Source: Arthrobacter sp. FB24 (GTDB lineage: Bacteria > Actinomycetota > Actinomycetes > Actinomycetales > Micrococcaceae). From it: a DNA stretch of 64,000 bases. Numbering within the stretch: position 1 is the first letter of the stretch; each line of letters begins with the position of its first letter. Made by a program: the position numbers and the translations under genes. Of the stretch, positions 17,218 through 27,231 are shown piece by piece. Under the pieces are notes generated by a model. The model was given only the letters and a program-made list of their open reading frames with translations, did no database searches and was not told where the DNA came from. The DNA lies in contig NC_008541.1 of NCBI RefSeq assembly GCF_000196235.1, forward strand, positions 2,046,001 to 2,110,000, read 5' to 3'.

Positions 17218-19716
17218 ATGACCCCCACCTGGCACGCCGAGTTCATCACCTCGGAATTCCCCAACGGCGAGCTCGACGACCCGGCACTGTACTTCCGGAA
17301 GGAGTTCCTCGTCGCCGAGGGCCTGACCAAAGCCACCCTCAAAACAACCGCTGTCGGTCTCGTCGAACCCCACCTCAACGGCAGCAAAGTCGGCGACGAA
17401 GTGCTGGCCCCGGGCTGGACTTCCTACCGCAACCGGCTCGCCGTCAGCTCCTACGACGTCACGGACTCGATCGCCGTTGGTGCGAACGCCGTGGGCGCCA
17501 TCGTCGGGCAAGGTTGGGCTCTCGGCCGCCTCGGCTGGGAGAACAAAAGCCACTTCTACTCCAACTCCCCGGCGCTATACCTGGAAATCGAACTGGAGTA
17601 CGGCGACCGGACGGAGTACGTCCTCTCCGACAGTAGCTTCCGCTGCTCCACCGGCGGGGTCCGCGCCAACAGCATCTACGACGGCGAGACCTTCGACGCA
17701 CGCTTGGAAAGCAACGGCTGGGCCCTGCCCGGTTTCAATGACCGGCACTGGACCCAGGCGAAACCCTTCGAATGGAACCTCGACACACTGATCGAGCCGG
17801 CCGCGCCGCCCATCCGGGCCACCCAGGAGATCAAGCCTGCATCCATCACCAACCTCTCGGGCGGCAGAAGCATCATCGACTTCGGCCAGGTCATCTCAGG
17901 ATGGGTACGCCTGCGCGCCCGGGGCGGAAAGGCGGGAGACACCATCACCCTCCGGCACGCCGAACTGCTCACACCCGGCGGCGAGCTCGACACCGAGACG
18001 CTACGGACGGCCCAAGCCACGGATCACTGGATCCTCGCCGGGCCTGAAGACACCACCTGGGAGCCCCGCTTTACCTTCCACGGCTTCCGCTACGCCGAAG
18101 TCACCGGCTATCCCGGAGATCTTTCCGTCCGGGACATCACCGCCGTGGTCGTGCACAGTGATATGGCACGCACCGGGTGGTTCTCATCGTCCAATGAGCT
18201 GGTCGACCGGATGCACGAGAACACCGTCTGGTCCATGCGGGACAACTTTGTCGGCGTCCCCACAGACTGCCCGCAGCGGGACGAACGGCTCGGGTGGACC
18301 GGGGACCTGCACGCCTTCGGACCCACCGCCGTACTCCTCCACGACGTCCGCGGGGTGCTCAGATCATGGCTGGCAGATCTCCGGGCCGAGCAGAACGAAA
18401 AGAGCTTCGTTCCATGGGTTGTCCCCGACATCCTCTCCACCCCGTCGTCCCCGACCGCGTTGTGGAGCGACGTGGCCGTCGCCCTGCCCTGGACCCTGTA
18501 CCAGGAATATGGAGACACATCCATCCTGGAAGAGTCCTACGACTCCATGGCCACCTTCGTCCGCCAGGTCGAAGGCCTGCTGGATGAGAACGGGCTATGG
18601 AGCTCCGGATTCCAGTACGGTGACTGGCTGGACCCGGACGCCCCGGACGACAACCCCGCCGGCGGCAAAACTGACCGCCATCTCGTCGCCTCCGCCTACT
18701 TCTGCAAAACGACGAGGGAAATGGCCGACACCGCCGAAATCCTGGGACAAGAGCGGGACGCATCTTACTTCCGCGCGCTCAACAGGCGGGTGCGCGAGGT
18801 GTTCCGGCGCGAATACATCACCGAGGCCGGACGGATCGTGAACGAGTCAGCCACTGCCTACGCGCTGGCGATCTGCTTCGGCATCCTTGAGGAGGACCAG
18901 ATGCGCCACGCCGGCAAACAGTTGGCCCAGCTCGTGGCGAAATCCGGCTACACCATCTCCACAGGCTTCGCGGGCACACCCCACGTAACGGACGCCCTGA
19001 CACTCACCGGGCACCTGGATGAGGCCTACAAGCTGCTCACCCAAACCCAGTGTCCTTCCTTCCTCTACCCGGTCACCCAGGGTGCCACGACCATCTGGGA
19101 ACGCTGGGACTCAGTCCGGCCGGACGGCACGGTGAACCCTTCGGGCATGACTTCCCTGAACCACTACGCATTCGGAGCCGTCACGTCCTGGCTGTACCGG
19201 GTCGTCGCCGGCCTCCAAGCCGCAGCCCCGGGGTGGCGCCGCATCCGCATCGAACCCCGCCCCGGAGGCGGACTTACCCATGCCACCGCGCGGCATGACA
19301 CTGTCCTGGGCGCCGTGGAGGTCTCTTGGCGGATCACATCCAAAACCATGAGCGTAGACGTGCGCATGCCCGCCGGCGCCGAGGCTGAAGTGGTCCTGCC
19401 ACTCGACCCGGATAACAGGACAATCAGCATCGGGCAAGGGCAGCATCACTGGGAATACGCGTTGCCCGAGTCCTACGGAACACGTCCTGACTTCACCATG
19501 GACACGCCCCTGGCGGAGCTGTCCAGGGACATCACTACATGGGACGCCCTCACCCGGGTTTTCGCCTCCCACCTGCCCGGCGTCCCCATCGAAGGCAACG
19601 GGCCAGGAGCTGAAGGTATCTCGCTGAGCGTCTTGCTGCAGTACGTCCCGGGTGCCTCCGAAGAGTTCCGCCTGGACCTCGAAAACGCCCTGACAGAAGC
19701 CGCCGCGCACGCCTAG
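17218..19716 (+). CDS. Alpha-L-rhamnosidase, GH78 (first copy)
   Basis: 832 residues. I chose the ATG at 17218 (AAGGA site) over earlier in-frame codons lying inside the preceding gene. The order is that of GH78: a beta-sandwich N-terminal domain, a second sandwich with GRSIIDFGQVISGWVRLRAR, then the (alpha/alpha)6 catalytic barrel with DCPQRDERLGWTGD at about residues 351-364, which supplies the conserved acidic residues. A C-terminal beta domain (RRIRIEPRPGGGL) follows. No signal peptide, so it acts on imported rhamnosides, removing terminal L-rhamnose from flavonoid or similar glycosides. About 60 residues beyond the usual end may be a family-specific tail. Confidence 0.92.
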   Translation: MTPTWHAEFITSEFPNGELDDPALYFRKEFLVAEGLTKATLKTTAVGLVEPHLNGSKVGDEVLAPGWTSYRNRLAVSSYDVTDSIAVGANAVGAIVGQGWALGRLGWENKSHFYSNSPALYLEIELEYGDRTEYVLSDSSFRCSTGGVRANSIYDGETFDARLESNGWALPGFNDRHWTQAKPFEWNLDTLIEPAAPPIRATQEIKPASITNLSGGRSIIDFGQVISGWVRLRARGGKAGDTITLRHAELLTPGGELDTETLRTAQATDHWILAGPEDTTWEPRFTFHGFRYAEVTGYPGDLSVRDITAVVVHSDMARTGWFSSSNELVDRMHENTVWSMRDNFVGVPTDCPQRDERLGWTGDLHAFGPTAVLLHDVRGVLRSWLADLRAEQNEKSFVPWVVPDILSTPSSPTALWSDVAVALPWTLYQEYGDTSILEESYDSMATFVRQVEGLLDENGLWSSGFQYGDWLDPDAPDDNPAGGKTDRHLVASAYFCKTTREMADTAEILGQERDASYFRALNRRVREVFRREYITEAGRIVNESATAYALAICFGILEEDQMRHAGKQLAQLVAKSGYTISTGFAGTPHVTDALTLTGHLDEAYKLLTQTQCPSFLYPVTQGATTIWERWDSVRPDGTVNPSGMTSLNHYAFGAVTSWLYRVVAGLQAAAPGWRRIRIEPRPGGGLTHATARHDTVLGAVEVSWRITSKTMSVDVRMPAGAEAEVVLPLDPDNRTISIGQGQHHWEYALPESYGTRPDFTMDTPLAELSRDITTWDALTRVFASHLPGVPIEGNGPGAEGISLSVLLQYVPGASEEFRLDLENALTEAAAHA

Positions 19717-19781
19717 CTGCCGCCGCTGTTCGGCCCGCCTACCTACCGGGCCGAACAGCCACCAGACCAATGGAGAGTTTT

Positions 19782-22034
19782 ATGAGCACGAACACGTCCA
19801 ACCTCACCCTGGAGCAAAAAGCATCGCTGCTATCAGGAGAGAACTTTTGGCAGACGAAAGAACTGCCGGAGGCAGGCATCCCCGCCATCGTCCTGACTGA
19901 TGGGCCGCACGGTATCCGACGCCAACTGGCCGGGGAAGACCACCTCGGCCTGCACCACAGCGAACCCTCGACATGCTTCCCGCCGGCAGTGGCAGTAGGT
20001 TCCAGCTGGAATCCAGCGGTCGCCCAGAGGCTCGGTGCCGGTGTCGGCAAGGAAGGCCACCGACTGGGCATATCCGTCGCACTGGGGCCGGGCGTGAACA
20101 TCAAGAGGTCGCCGTTGTGCGGCAGGAACTTCGAGTACTACTCCGAGGACCCGCTGCTCTCGGGCATCCTAGGGGCTGCGCACGTCACCGGGCTCCAGGC
20201 CGAAGGCGTCGGGGCCAGCGTCAAACACTTCGCAGCCAACAACCAGGAAACCGACCGGATGCGGGTCAGCGTCGAGATTGACGAACGCACCCTCCGGGAA
20301 ATCTACCTCCCGGCCTTCGAGCGGATCGTCAAGGAAGCGCGGCCCGCCACTGTCATGTGCTCCTACAACAAAATCAACGGGGTCTACGCCTCCGAAAACC
20401 GATGGCTGCTCACCGAACTGCTACGGGACGAATGGGGCTTCGACGGAGCCGTGGTATCCGACTGGGGCGCGGTCTCGAACCGCGTCGCCGCACTCAAAGC
20501 CGGCCTGGACCTCGAAATGCCGGGCAACGGAGGAACCAGCAACCGTGAAATTGTCGAGGCCGTTAAGAACGGAACGCTGGACATCGACGATGTCGACCGC
20601 GCAGCGGCCCGTGTTCTTTCCCTGACACACAATTCCGTGGCCTCACCGGGCCACTACGACGTCGGAGACAGCCATGCCTTGGCACATGAGCTTGCCCGGG
20701 AGTGCATCGTGCTGCTCAAGAACGACGGACAGGCGCTTCCACTGGCCGGCAATTCCCGGGTTGCTGTCATCGGTCACTTCGCCGCCGCGCCCCGCTACCA
20801 GGGCGGCGGCAGCTCCCATATCAACGCGACGCGGGAAGAATCCGCCCTGGAATCCATCCGCGAACATGCGGCACGGCTCGGGGCCGAGGTCACATACTCG
20901 CCGGGCTTCACCGTGGACGACCACGCTCCGGAGCAGGCCACACTGATGGGCGCAGCCGTTGAAGCTGCGACCGCTTCGGACGTGGCGATCATCTTCGCCG
21001 GACTCTCCGAGCAAGACGAATCCGAAGGGTTCGACCGAAACCACCTGGACCTTCCCGCGCACCAAGTCCATGCGATTCGTACCGTCGCACAGGCAGCCCC
21101 GAAGACCGTCGTCGTCCTCTCCCACGGGGGCGTCGTTTCCCTCGAAGGCTGGCATGACGACGCCGATGCGATCGTTGAAGGGTGGCTGCTGGGCCAGGCC
21201 GGCGGGGCGGCGATCGCCGAAGTCCTGTTCGGCGCCGTCAACCCTTCCGGGCACCTTGCCGAAACAATTCCTTTGAGGCTTCAGGACAATCCCAGCTGGC
21301 TCAACTTCCCCGGAGAGCAGCAGCATGTCCGCTACGGCGAAGGCGTGTTCGTCGGATACCGCTACTACACCAGCGCGGACGTCCCCGTCCGCTACCATTT
21401 CGGACACGGGCTCAGCTACACCACGTTCCGTACCGACAACCTCGATATCGAAGTCACAGGCCCCTCATCCGCCCGTGCACGCGTGACCGTCACCAACACC
21501 GGAAACCTGGCCGGGAAACATGTCATCCAGCTTTACGTGGCCACGACCGCTGGCCCCGTGAAACGCCCGGCCCGCGAATTGAAGGCCTTCACTAAAATCG
21601 ACCTGGACCCCGGGCAGAGCAAAACAGTGGAACTGGGGCTGGACCACCGGTCCTTTGCCTATTACGACGAACCCCTCGGCCGTTGGGTGGCCGCAGCGGG
21701 TGACTACGCCATCCAGATCGGCGTCGACGCCGGAACCATCGACACCCAAACGTCGATCACCCTGGTGGGGGACACTATTACACGTGAACTGAGCATGGAT
21801 TCCCCGGTCGGTGAATGGTTCGGGCACCCCGTCGTCGGCCCGGCACTCCTGCAGGGGATCACGGCATCCATGTCAGAGCAACAGGCACACGCTGCCGCGG
21901 CCAACCAGGACAGCATGAGGATGGTGGAATCTTTGCCGATGAAGCAATTCGTCGGCTTCCTCGGAGACGCCCTCCCGCCCGAAGCACTCGACCAACTCTT
22001 GGCACTCAGCCGCCAGCCGGCCGAAGCCGTCTAA
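19782..22034 (+). CDS. Beta-glucosidase-type glycoside hydrolase, GH3
   Basis: 750 residues from the ATG at 19782 (GGAGAG six bases upstream); an ATG four codons earlier is possible. GH3 N-terminal barrel with KHFAANNQETDRMR and the nucleophile motif VVSDWGAV (Asp227), followed by the GH3 C-terminal alpha/beta sandwich and a fibronectin-III-like domain (HFGHGLSYTTF marks the junction). It hydrolyses terminal beta-glucosyl bonds in the cytoplasm. In this cluster it would remove the glucose that remains on an aglycone after rhamnose has been cut off, or split a glucoside disaccharide. Confidence 0.92.
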   Translation: MSTNTSNLTLEQKASLLSGENFWQTKELPEAGIPAIVLTDGPHGIRRQLAGEDHLGLHHSEPSTCFPPAVAVGSSWNPAVAQRLGAGVGKEGHRLGISVALGPGVNIKRSPLCGRNFEYYSEDPLLSGILGAAHVTGLQAEGVGASVKHFAANNQETDRMRVSVEIDERTLREIYLPAFERIVKEARPATVMCSYNKINGVYASENRWLLTELLRDEWGFDGAVVSDWGAVSNRVAALKAGLDLEMPGNGGTSNREIVEAVKNGTLDIDDVDRAAARVLSLTHNSVASPGHYDVGDSHALAHELARECIVLLKNDGQALPLAGNSRVAVIGHFAAAPRYQGGGSSHINATREESALESIREHAARLGAEVTYSPGFTVDDHAPEQATLMGAAVEAATASDVAIIFAGLSEQDESEGFDRNHLDLPAHQVHAIRTVAQAAPKTVVVLSHGGVVSLEGWHDDADAIVEGWLLGQAGGAAIAEVLFGAVNPSGHLAETIPLRLQDNPSWLNFPGEQQHVRYGEGVFVGYRYYTSADVPVRYHFGHGLSYTTFRTDNLDIEVTGPSSARARVTVTNTGNLAGKHVIQLYVATTAGPVKRPARELKAFTKIDLDPGQSKTVELGLDHRSFAYYDEPLGRWVAAAGDYAIQIGVDAGTIDTQTSITLVGDTITRELSMDSPVGEWFGHPVVGPALLQGITASMSEQQAHAAAANQDSMRMVESLPMKQFVGFLGDALPPEALDQLLALSRQPAEAV

Positions 22035-22088
22035 CTGTCCCGCCAACACATCAAGCCATAATTCCGACGGATTGCAGAAAGTACGCCA

Positions 22089-24419
22089 TTGACTGCCCAG
22101 ATCGATGCCACTGCCCAGGACCTGCTCGCCAAGGCGACCTGGATCCAGGCCGCTGAAGACACTGTCCCTCCGGCCGGCGCGCGCCCAGCCTACGAATTCC
22201 GCACCACCTTCACCCTTCACGGGGCGCCTCGGCACGCCACCCTGGCGGCCACCGCCCACGGGATCTATGAAGCCTTCATCAACGGGGTCCGTGTTGGCGA
22301 TGAGGAACTGACGCCCGGCCTGACCAGTTACGCCAAGACCCTCTACGTGCAGCACCACGAGGTCACCGGCTTGCTGGAGACGGGTTTGAACGAACTGCGG
22401 CTGGTGCTCAGCGATGGATGGTTCCGCGGACGATGCGGACCCAGCCGGGTTCCTGACAACTTCGGAGTACATACCGCTCTTGTCGCACAACTCAACCTCG
22501 AAACATCAGCCGACACCATCATCATTGCCACGGGCCCTGACTGGGAATACGGCACCGGCTCCATCACCGCCGCAGACCTCATGGACGGGCAAACGAACGA
22601 TTTCACGAGGCTGGACGACATCCCATGGCAGCCCGTCAGGGTCGCCGACAACGCGTTGACCCTTGATCGATCCCGGCTCGCCTTTTCGCCCGCGCCTCCC
22701 GTGCGGCGCATCCGTCAATACCCGGCTATTGACGTCACCAGGCTCTCCCGTGGCAGACAGATCGTGGACTTTGGACAAAACCTCAACGGCTGGGTCCGAC
22801 TGTCAGCGCTCGGACCGGCAGGAACCACCACCAAGCTCACCCACGGAGAAGCCCTCGACCCCACCGGTGACCTGACCACCGCGCACCTCGCCTACACCCC
22901 GTACCCGGACCCCAACCCCCTGCCCACAGGCCAAACCGACACCGTTATCTCCCGAGGGCATCCCGGCGACGTGTTCGAACCACGCCACACCACCCACGGG
23001 TTCCGGTACGTTGCCGTCGATGGCCTTCTTGAGGACCTCAACCCGGCCGACATCGTCGCCGTCCTCGTGCACACGGACTTGGCAGCTACCGGCACTTTCG
23101 AATGCAGCGACGAACGTGTCAACCGACTGCACCGCATCGCTGAGGCCAGCTGGCACGCGAACGCGTGCGACGTGCCCACTGACTGCCCGCAACGGGAACG
23201 CTGGGGCTACACCGGCGACTACCAAATTTTCGTCCGCAGCGCCGCGTTCCTCGACGACATCTATGGTTTCTCGAGGAAATGGCTGCAGTCGCTGGCTGAT
23301 GACCAGCTCGACAACGGCTGCATCACCAACGTTGCCCCCAACACGGGCGTGGTCGACAACCCCGAGATCCCCTTCTCCTTTGACGGGTCCGCAGGCTGGG
23401 GGGACGCGGCAACCATCGTGCCCTGGCAGCTCTACGTAACCTACGGCGACGCCCGCGTGCTCGAAGATAGCTTCGAGATGATGACCCGATGGGTGGACTA
23501 CATCGCCGGCCTCGCCGCGACCGGGCGGCACCCCTCCCGCCAGGAGAGCCGAGCGGAACCTGCGCCCCATGAAAGCTTCCTTTGGGACTCAGGCTTCCAC
23601 TGGGGAGAATGGGCCGAGCCCGGGGGAGCCTTCGACTTCTTTGGCGACAAAGGCATCGTGGCCACCGCATACATGGCCCGTTCCGCGGACATCGTCTCCA
23701 AAGCCGCCGCGATCCTCGGTAAAAAGGAGCTCGCCCACCACTACCGGGAACTTCATGCCAACGCCCTTGACGCCTGGCGCACCGAGTACCTCACCCCGGC
23801 AGGTCACCTGACCCTCGAATCGCAAGCCAACTACGTGCGGGGTCTGGCTTTCGGGCTGATCCCTGCAGAACTCGAAACAAACGCCGTCAACCGTCTTGTC
23901 GAGCTCATCCGGGAAAAGGACAACCATCTGTCCACAGGATTCCTCTCGACACCATTCCTGCTGCCGGTACTGGCGGACCACGGCCGGACAGATGTCGCCT
24001 ATGAACTGCTGTTCCAGGACACCGCTCCGAGCTGGATGACCATGCTCGACAGGGGTGCGACCACGATTTGGGAATCCTGGGAAGGAATCACCGAAGACGG
24101 CATGATGCATGAGTCGCTGAACCACTACTCCAAGGGAGCGGTCATCACGTTCCTTCACGAATACGTCGCCGGCATCCGTCCCGACGAAAACCACCCCGGG
24201 TATGAGCACTTCACTATCGAACCCAAGCCCGGCCACGGACTGAACTGGGCACGCGCAAACCTCCGTGCAGCGCGCGGGGCTATCACCAGCGCATGGCACA
24301 TCGACGACGAGACGTTCACACTCGACGTGACCGTGCCCGCGGGGGCAACCGCCCGCATTGTCATGCCCACCGGAACACAGCACACAGCCGGGCCGGGAAA
24401 CCACACCTTCAAGGAATAG
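22089..24419 (+). CDS. Alpha-L-rhamnosidase, GH78 (second copy)
   Basis: 776 residues from a TTG; the ribosome site is weak, so the start is less certain than the frame. Same domain order as the first copy, with GRQIVDFGQNLNGWVRLSAL in the second sandwich, the catalytic DCPQRERWGYTGD at about residues 365-377 and SWMTMLDRGATTIWESWEG in the late barrel. The two proteins are clearly divergent, not a recent duplication; they probably prefer different linkages (for example 1,2 versus 1,6) or aglycones. Cytoplasmic, no signal peptide. It starts 54 bases after the GH3 gene, in the same operon. Confidence 0.92.
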   Translation: MTAQIDATAQDLLAKATWIQAAEDTVPPAGARPAYEFRTTFTLHGAPRHATLAATAHGIYEAFINGVRVGDEELTPGLTSYAKTLYVQHHEVTGLLETGLNELRLVLSDGWFRGRCGPSRVPDNFGVHTALVAQLNLETSADTIIIATGPDWEYGTGSITAADLMDGQTNDFTRLDDIPWQPVRVADNALTLDRSRLAFSPAPPVRRIRQYPAIDVTRLSRGRQIVDFGQNLNGWVRLSALGPAGTTTKLTHGEALDPTGDLTTAHLAYTPYPDPNPLPTGQTDTVISRGHPGDVFEPRHTTHGFRYVAVDGLLEDLNPADIVAVLVHTDLAATGTFECSDERVNRLHRIAEASWHANACDVPTDCPQRERWGYTGDYQIFVRSAAFLDDIYGFSRKWLQSLADDQLDNGCITNVAPNTGVVDNPEIPFSFDGSAGWGDAATIVPWQLYVTYGDARVLEDSFEMMTRWVDYIAGLAATGRHPSRQESRAEPAPHESFLWDSGFHWGEWAEPGGAFDFFGDKGIVATAYMARSADIVSKAAAILGKKELAHHYRELHANALDAWRTEYLTPAGHLTLESQANYVRGLAFGLIPAELETNAVNRLVELIREKDNHLSTGFLSTPFLLPVLADHGRTDVAYELLFQDTAPSWMTMLDRGATTIWESWEGITEDGMMHESLNHYSKGAVITFLHEYVAGIRPDENHPGYEHFTIEPKPGHGLNWARANLRAARGAITSAWHIDDETFTLDVTVPAGATARIVMPTGTQHTAGPGNHTFKE

Positions 24420-24422
24420 CCC

Positions 24423-25343
24423 ATGCAAACCCTCACCCCACCGCGCAGCCCCTCCCTGCGCAGCCGCATCCTTCGCTCCATCCTGCTCCGCGCCAAGAAC
24501 ACCAACGACATCGCCGCAACCCTCGCCAAAAAAGAAGCGGAGGAAGTCAACGGCAGACCTGACCCAACCCCGAGCCGTTCGGCACTTTCGGGCATCACCA
24601 TCACACGAATGGTCATCGCCGATACCGTCGTGTTCCGTCTGCGGCACAAGCGGCGGGAGCCCCAAAGGGCCGTGCTCTTCTTTCACGGCGGCGGCTACAT
24701 CGAGGGCCCGTCAGCAGGAACCTGGATGATCGGGGCCCGCTTTGTCAGGGACGCCGCGGCAGAGGTGTGGATACCTGCCTACCGCCTGGCGCCCCGGCAA
24801 ACAGCCGAAACGACTGTCGCGGTCGCGCAGGCTGTTTACGAAAAGCTCATCTCCGTGTGGTCCCCGGAGGCCGTCGCCGTGTCCGGTGATTCAGCAGGTG
24901 GCGGCCTCGCCCTTGCAACCGTGCAAGCAGCCGCCGCATCGGGCCTACCAATGCCTGCGATGCTCGGCCTGTTCGCGCCATGGGTTGACCTGACAATGTC
25001 CGACTGGAGGGAGCAAGCCGCAGCCGATCCCATGCTCGACTACGGCAGGCTCACACAATCAGCCAAGGCCTACGCTGGCGACCTCCCACTGGAAGACCCA
25101 CGCGTTAGCCCCCTCCACGGTGACCTAACCGGCCTGCCTCCCACCTGGGTCATCGTCGGTGACGACGACATGCTGGTTCATCAAAACCGCCGCCTGCGCG
25201 ACGGACTGGTCGCAGCGGGGACTCCCCATGTATACCGTGAAGACCCCGGGATGGCGCACGTTCACGTCCTACTCCCAGTCCCCGAAGGACGCCGTGCCCT
25301 CAACGCCTTCCTGGAAGCCATGCAGGTGACCGGATCCATCTGA
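24423..25343 (+). CDS. Alpha/beta hydrolase, hormone-sensitive-lipase family
   Basis: 306 residues, ATG three bases after the rhamnosidase stop with an AAGGAA site. FFHGGGYIEG gives the HGGG oxyanion motif of bacterial HSL (family IV) esterases, and VSGDSAGGGLAL the GDSAGG nucleophile elbow. DDDMLVHQN and GMAHVH supply the expected acid and histidine. Such enzymes cleave short acyl or aryl esters. Many plant rhamnosides carry acetyl, coumaroyl or similar groups, so a de-acylating role for the cluster is a fair inference. It is the last gene of the operon. Confidence 0.88.
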   Translation: MQTLTPPRSPSLRSRILRSILLRAKNTNDIAATLAKKEAEEVNGRPDPTPSRSALSGITITRMVIADTVVFRLRHKRREPQRAVLFFHGGGYIEGPSAGTWMIGARFVRDAAAEVWIPAYRLAPRQTAETTVAVAQAVYEKLISVWSPEAVAVSGDSAGGGLALATVQAAAASGLPMPAMLGLFAPWVDLTMSDWREQAAADPMLDYGRLTQSAKAYAGDLPLEDPRVSPLHGDLTGLPPTWVIVGDDDMLVHQNRRLRDGLVAAGTPHVYREDPGMAHVHVLLPVPEGRRALNAFLEAMQVTGSI

Positions 25344-25682
25344 CCGCGGAACCGCGGCAGCTCGGGGTCTAAAGAACCGTCGTCCTGGACGGCAGCAGCC
25401 CTACCAGGGCCGCCGGCAATCAGCCTGGTGCCGGATCACCACGTCTGCGTTGTTGACGCTTCGGACATTGGCAGCATTCGGGCTGTCCCCGATAATAGAC
25501 GTTCGGTCGTTTTGGCCTAAGCCGGCTCATCCTGGTGTTGTCTTAGTGCCGTCGCCATTCGGGGCTATCGTTTCGTAGCGAGGCAGCGGCCGGGGAAGGC
25601 GAGGGGAGAGAACGCGCGCGAGCAGTCCTTGGATCAACGGGCTGGTCGGCTGCATGGGGCGGAGAAGCGGGCAAAAAGGAGC
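25344..25682. other. Gap between the rhamnoside operon and module B
   Basis: No gene seen. The last part (from about 25640) begins to resemble the left edge of modules A and C, ending in a GGCAAAAAGGAG segment before palindrome P1. Confidence 0.5.
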
Positions 25683-25699
25683 TGTGCACAATGTGCACA
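25683..25699. repeat. Palindrome P1 of module B
   Basis: TGTGCAC-AAT-GTGCACA, seven-bp perfect arms; the outer G of the module A version is changed to C on the left. Eight bases further on begins the 15-bp target of the IS element. Confidence 0.65.
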
Positions 25700-25721
25700 C
25701 GCTGGGCTTCGGACTGCGGAG

Positions 25722-27094
25722 TGTGATGTCTCGGGACATGGGTGACGGTTCTGTATCAGGAGATCGGTGACATGTCGTGTGTCAGGACTTCGGTGACGGT
25801 TGGGGGTTGTTTCATGGTGCGTCCTGGGGGCTTGCCGTTGCCGACTGATTTGGTCCCGGCTGGCGGGCAGGGGTAGGACGTGATGTGGGTGCCCTGGTCA
25901 TCGAAGAACTGGATCATCTCGGTGTCCCAGAGCGCGTGGATGCAGTGCCGGGCGTAGGGTCTGCCGATCATGTAGACCACGCTGTTGATCGTGACTCTGC
26001 CGTTGGGGTAGGCGATGCGGGTGGCCTGGCCGCTGCCGCGGGTCCTGTCCTGTGTGAGGGCCGGGACAGGTTTCGGGTGTGGTGGCTCGGCGACCGGTGT
26101 GGCCGCCCATGCTTGGCGCGGGGTGATCCGCCCGGGCAAACCCTGGTGCGGGCGTTCGGTGTTATAGAGCTGATCGAACGCTCCGACCTGCTCCTGAAGC
26201 TGTTCAATTGTCCTGGCGAGGGGTTGTTTGTCCAGGAACCGGAATAGGGTCTGATGGAAGCGTTCGTTCTTGCCCTGCGTGGTTGGTTTGTAAGGTTTCC
26301 CGGTGACCGCCTCGATCCCCAGGGAGGTGACGCACGTGAGGAGCTGGCCTTGATGGCCCCGCCGTGAAGGGTTCAACGCGGCCCCGTTATCCGTGAGCAG
26401 TTTCTGCGGTACCCCGTGCGCGGTGATGCCCTTCTTCACCACCGCGATCGCGGCCTCGGACGTTTCCCCGGCGGCAACGTGGGAGGCGACCGCGAAACGG
26501 GAGTGGTCATCGATGAGCTGGAAAATCACGCATTTACGGCCACCGGTGAGGACGTACTCGGTCGCATCCAGCTGCCACCGGCGGTACGCGGCCCGGGGTT
26601 TCTTCCGCGGCTCCAGCCTCGCGACACCGCTTTGACGGAAGATTCTGGCCAGCGACGCAACCGAGGGAACCGGTTCCAGGCCCATGGACTTCATCTTCTC
26701 AAACACGCTGATCGGTCCGTGGTCCAGGCCCGAGCGCTCCAACGCTCCCCGCACCCGAAGTGCCTGCTCCTTGGCCTCATCACTGATCCTGGACGGGCTC
26801 GTGCGCGGCCGACGGGACCGCGGTTCCAACGCTGTAGCCGGGCCCCCGGCCCGGGCCCGGCCCAACAACACGTAAAACGTCTTACGGGAGATGCCATGCT
26901 CGGCACAGAACGCTGTCACGGCACCACGCGGCGGATCATCCGGCCACTGCGAGATCGCTAAACGGACACGAGGATCAACAGGCTCAACTCCACTCGTCCA
27001 CCCATCAGAATGGCAGAAGTGTCACCACCAAGAACTCCTAAACTGTCACCCATGTCCTGATACAGAACTGTCACCCATGTCCAGAGACATAACA
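25722..27094 (-). mobile_element. IS481-type insertion sequence, copy 2 (1373 bp), in repeat module B
   Basis: Same element as at 11184-12556, here in reverse orientation, beginning TGTGATGTCTC and ending GAGACATAACA on the plus strand. It is flanked by a perfect 15-bp duplication CTTCGGACTGCGGAG (25707-25721 and 27095-27109), one base different from the duplication at copy 1. Each copy having its own matched duplication means two separate insertions into the same site of two repeat modules, not one composite transposon event. Confidence 0.9.
25756..26919 (-). CDS. IS481-family transposase (copy 2)
   Basis: 387 residues, the same protein as the copy at 11359-12522 apart from one visible exchange (VGAFDQ for VEAFDQ). 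All DDE core motifs and both helix-turn-helix segments are intact. The stop that closes the frame upstream of the GTG in copy 1 (TGA at 11278) is TGG here, so the open frame extends further upstream (DGWTSGVEPVDPRVRLAIS) but still offers no standard start codon. Confidence 0.9.
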   Translation of the reverse strand: MTAFCAEHGISRKTFYVLLGRARAGGPATALEPRSRRPRTSPSRISDEAKEQALRVRGALERSGLDHGPISVFEKMKSMGLEPVPSVASLARIFRQSGVARLEPRKKPRAAYRRWQLDATEYVLTGGRKCVIFQLIDDHSRFAVASHVAAGETSEAAIAVVKKGITAHGVPQKLLTDNGAALNPSRRGHQGQLLTCVTSLGIEAVTGKPYKPTTQGKNERFHQTLFRFLDKQPLARTIEQLQEQVGAFDQLYNTERPHQGLPGRITPRQAWAATPVAEPPHPKPVPALTQDRTRGSGQATRIAYPNGRVTINSVVYMIGRPYARHCIHALWDTEMIQFFDDQGTHITSYPCPPAGTKSVGNGKPPGRTMKQPPTVTEVLTHDMSPIS

Positions 27095-27180
27095 CTTCGG
27101 ACTGCGGAGTACATCGGCCGGACTGGTTCGGATTCCGCATGTTTCCGCGGGTGCCCAGTGTTCACAAGGGCCGGAATGCA

Positions 27181-27201
27181 GTTCGAGTCCCACCTCGGGC
27201 A
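27181..27201 (+). repeat. tRNA(Leu)-like 3' tail, module B (att-like)
   Basis: Identical over 21 nt to the tails at 12643 and 36487. No tRNA body precedes it: the five bases before the T-loop cannot pair with CCCAC. Confidence 0.6.
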
Positions 27202-27206
27202 CGCAT

Positions 27207-27231
27207 AACCCCTCGTCAGAGGGGTTTTTGC
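27207..27231 (+). terminator. Rho-independent terminator, module B
   Basis: Same AACCCCTC / GAGGGGTT stem and T-run as in module A, directly behind the tRNA-like tail. Confidence 0.85.

Noticed and set aside
11184..27094. Composite transposon made of the two IS481 copies carrying the rhamnoside cluster
   Set aside because: Each copy has its own matching 15-bp duplication on both sides, and the two duplications differ by one base. A composite jump would match only at the outer ends.
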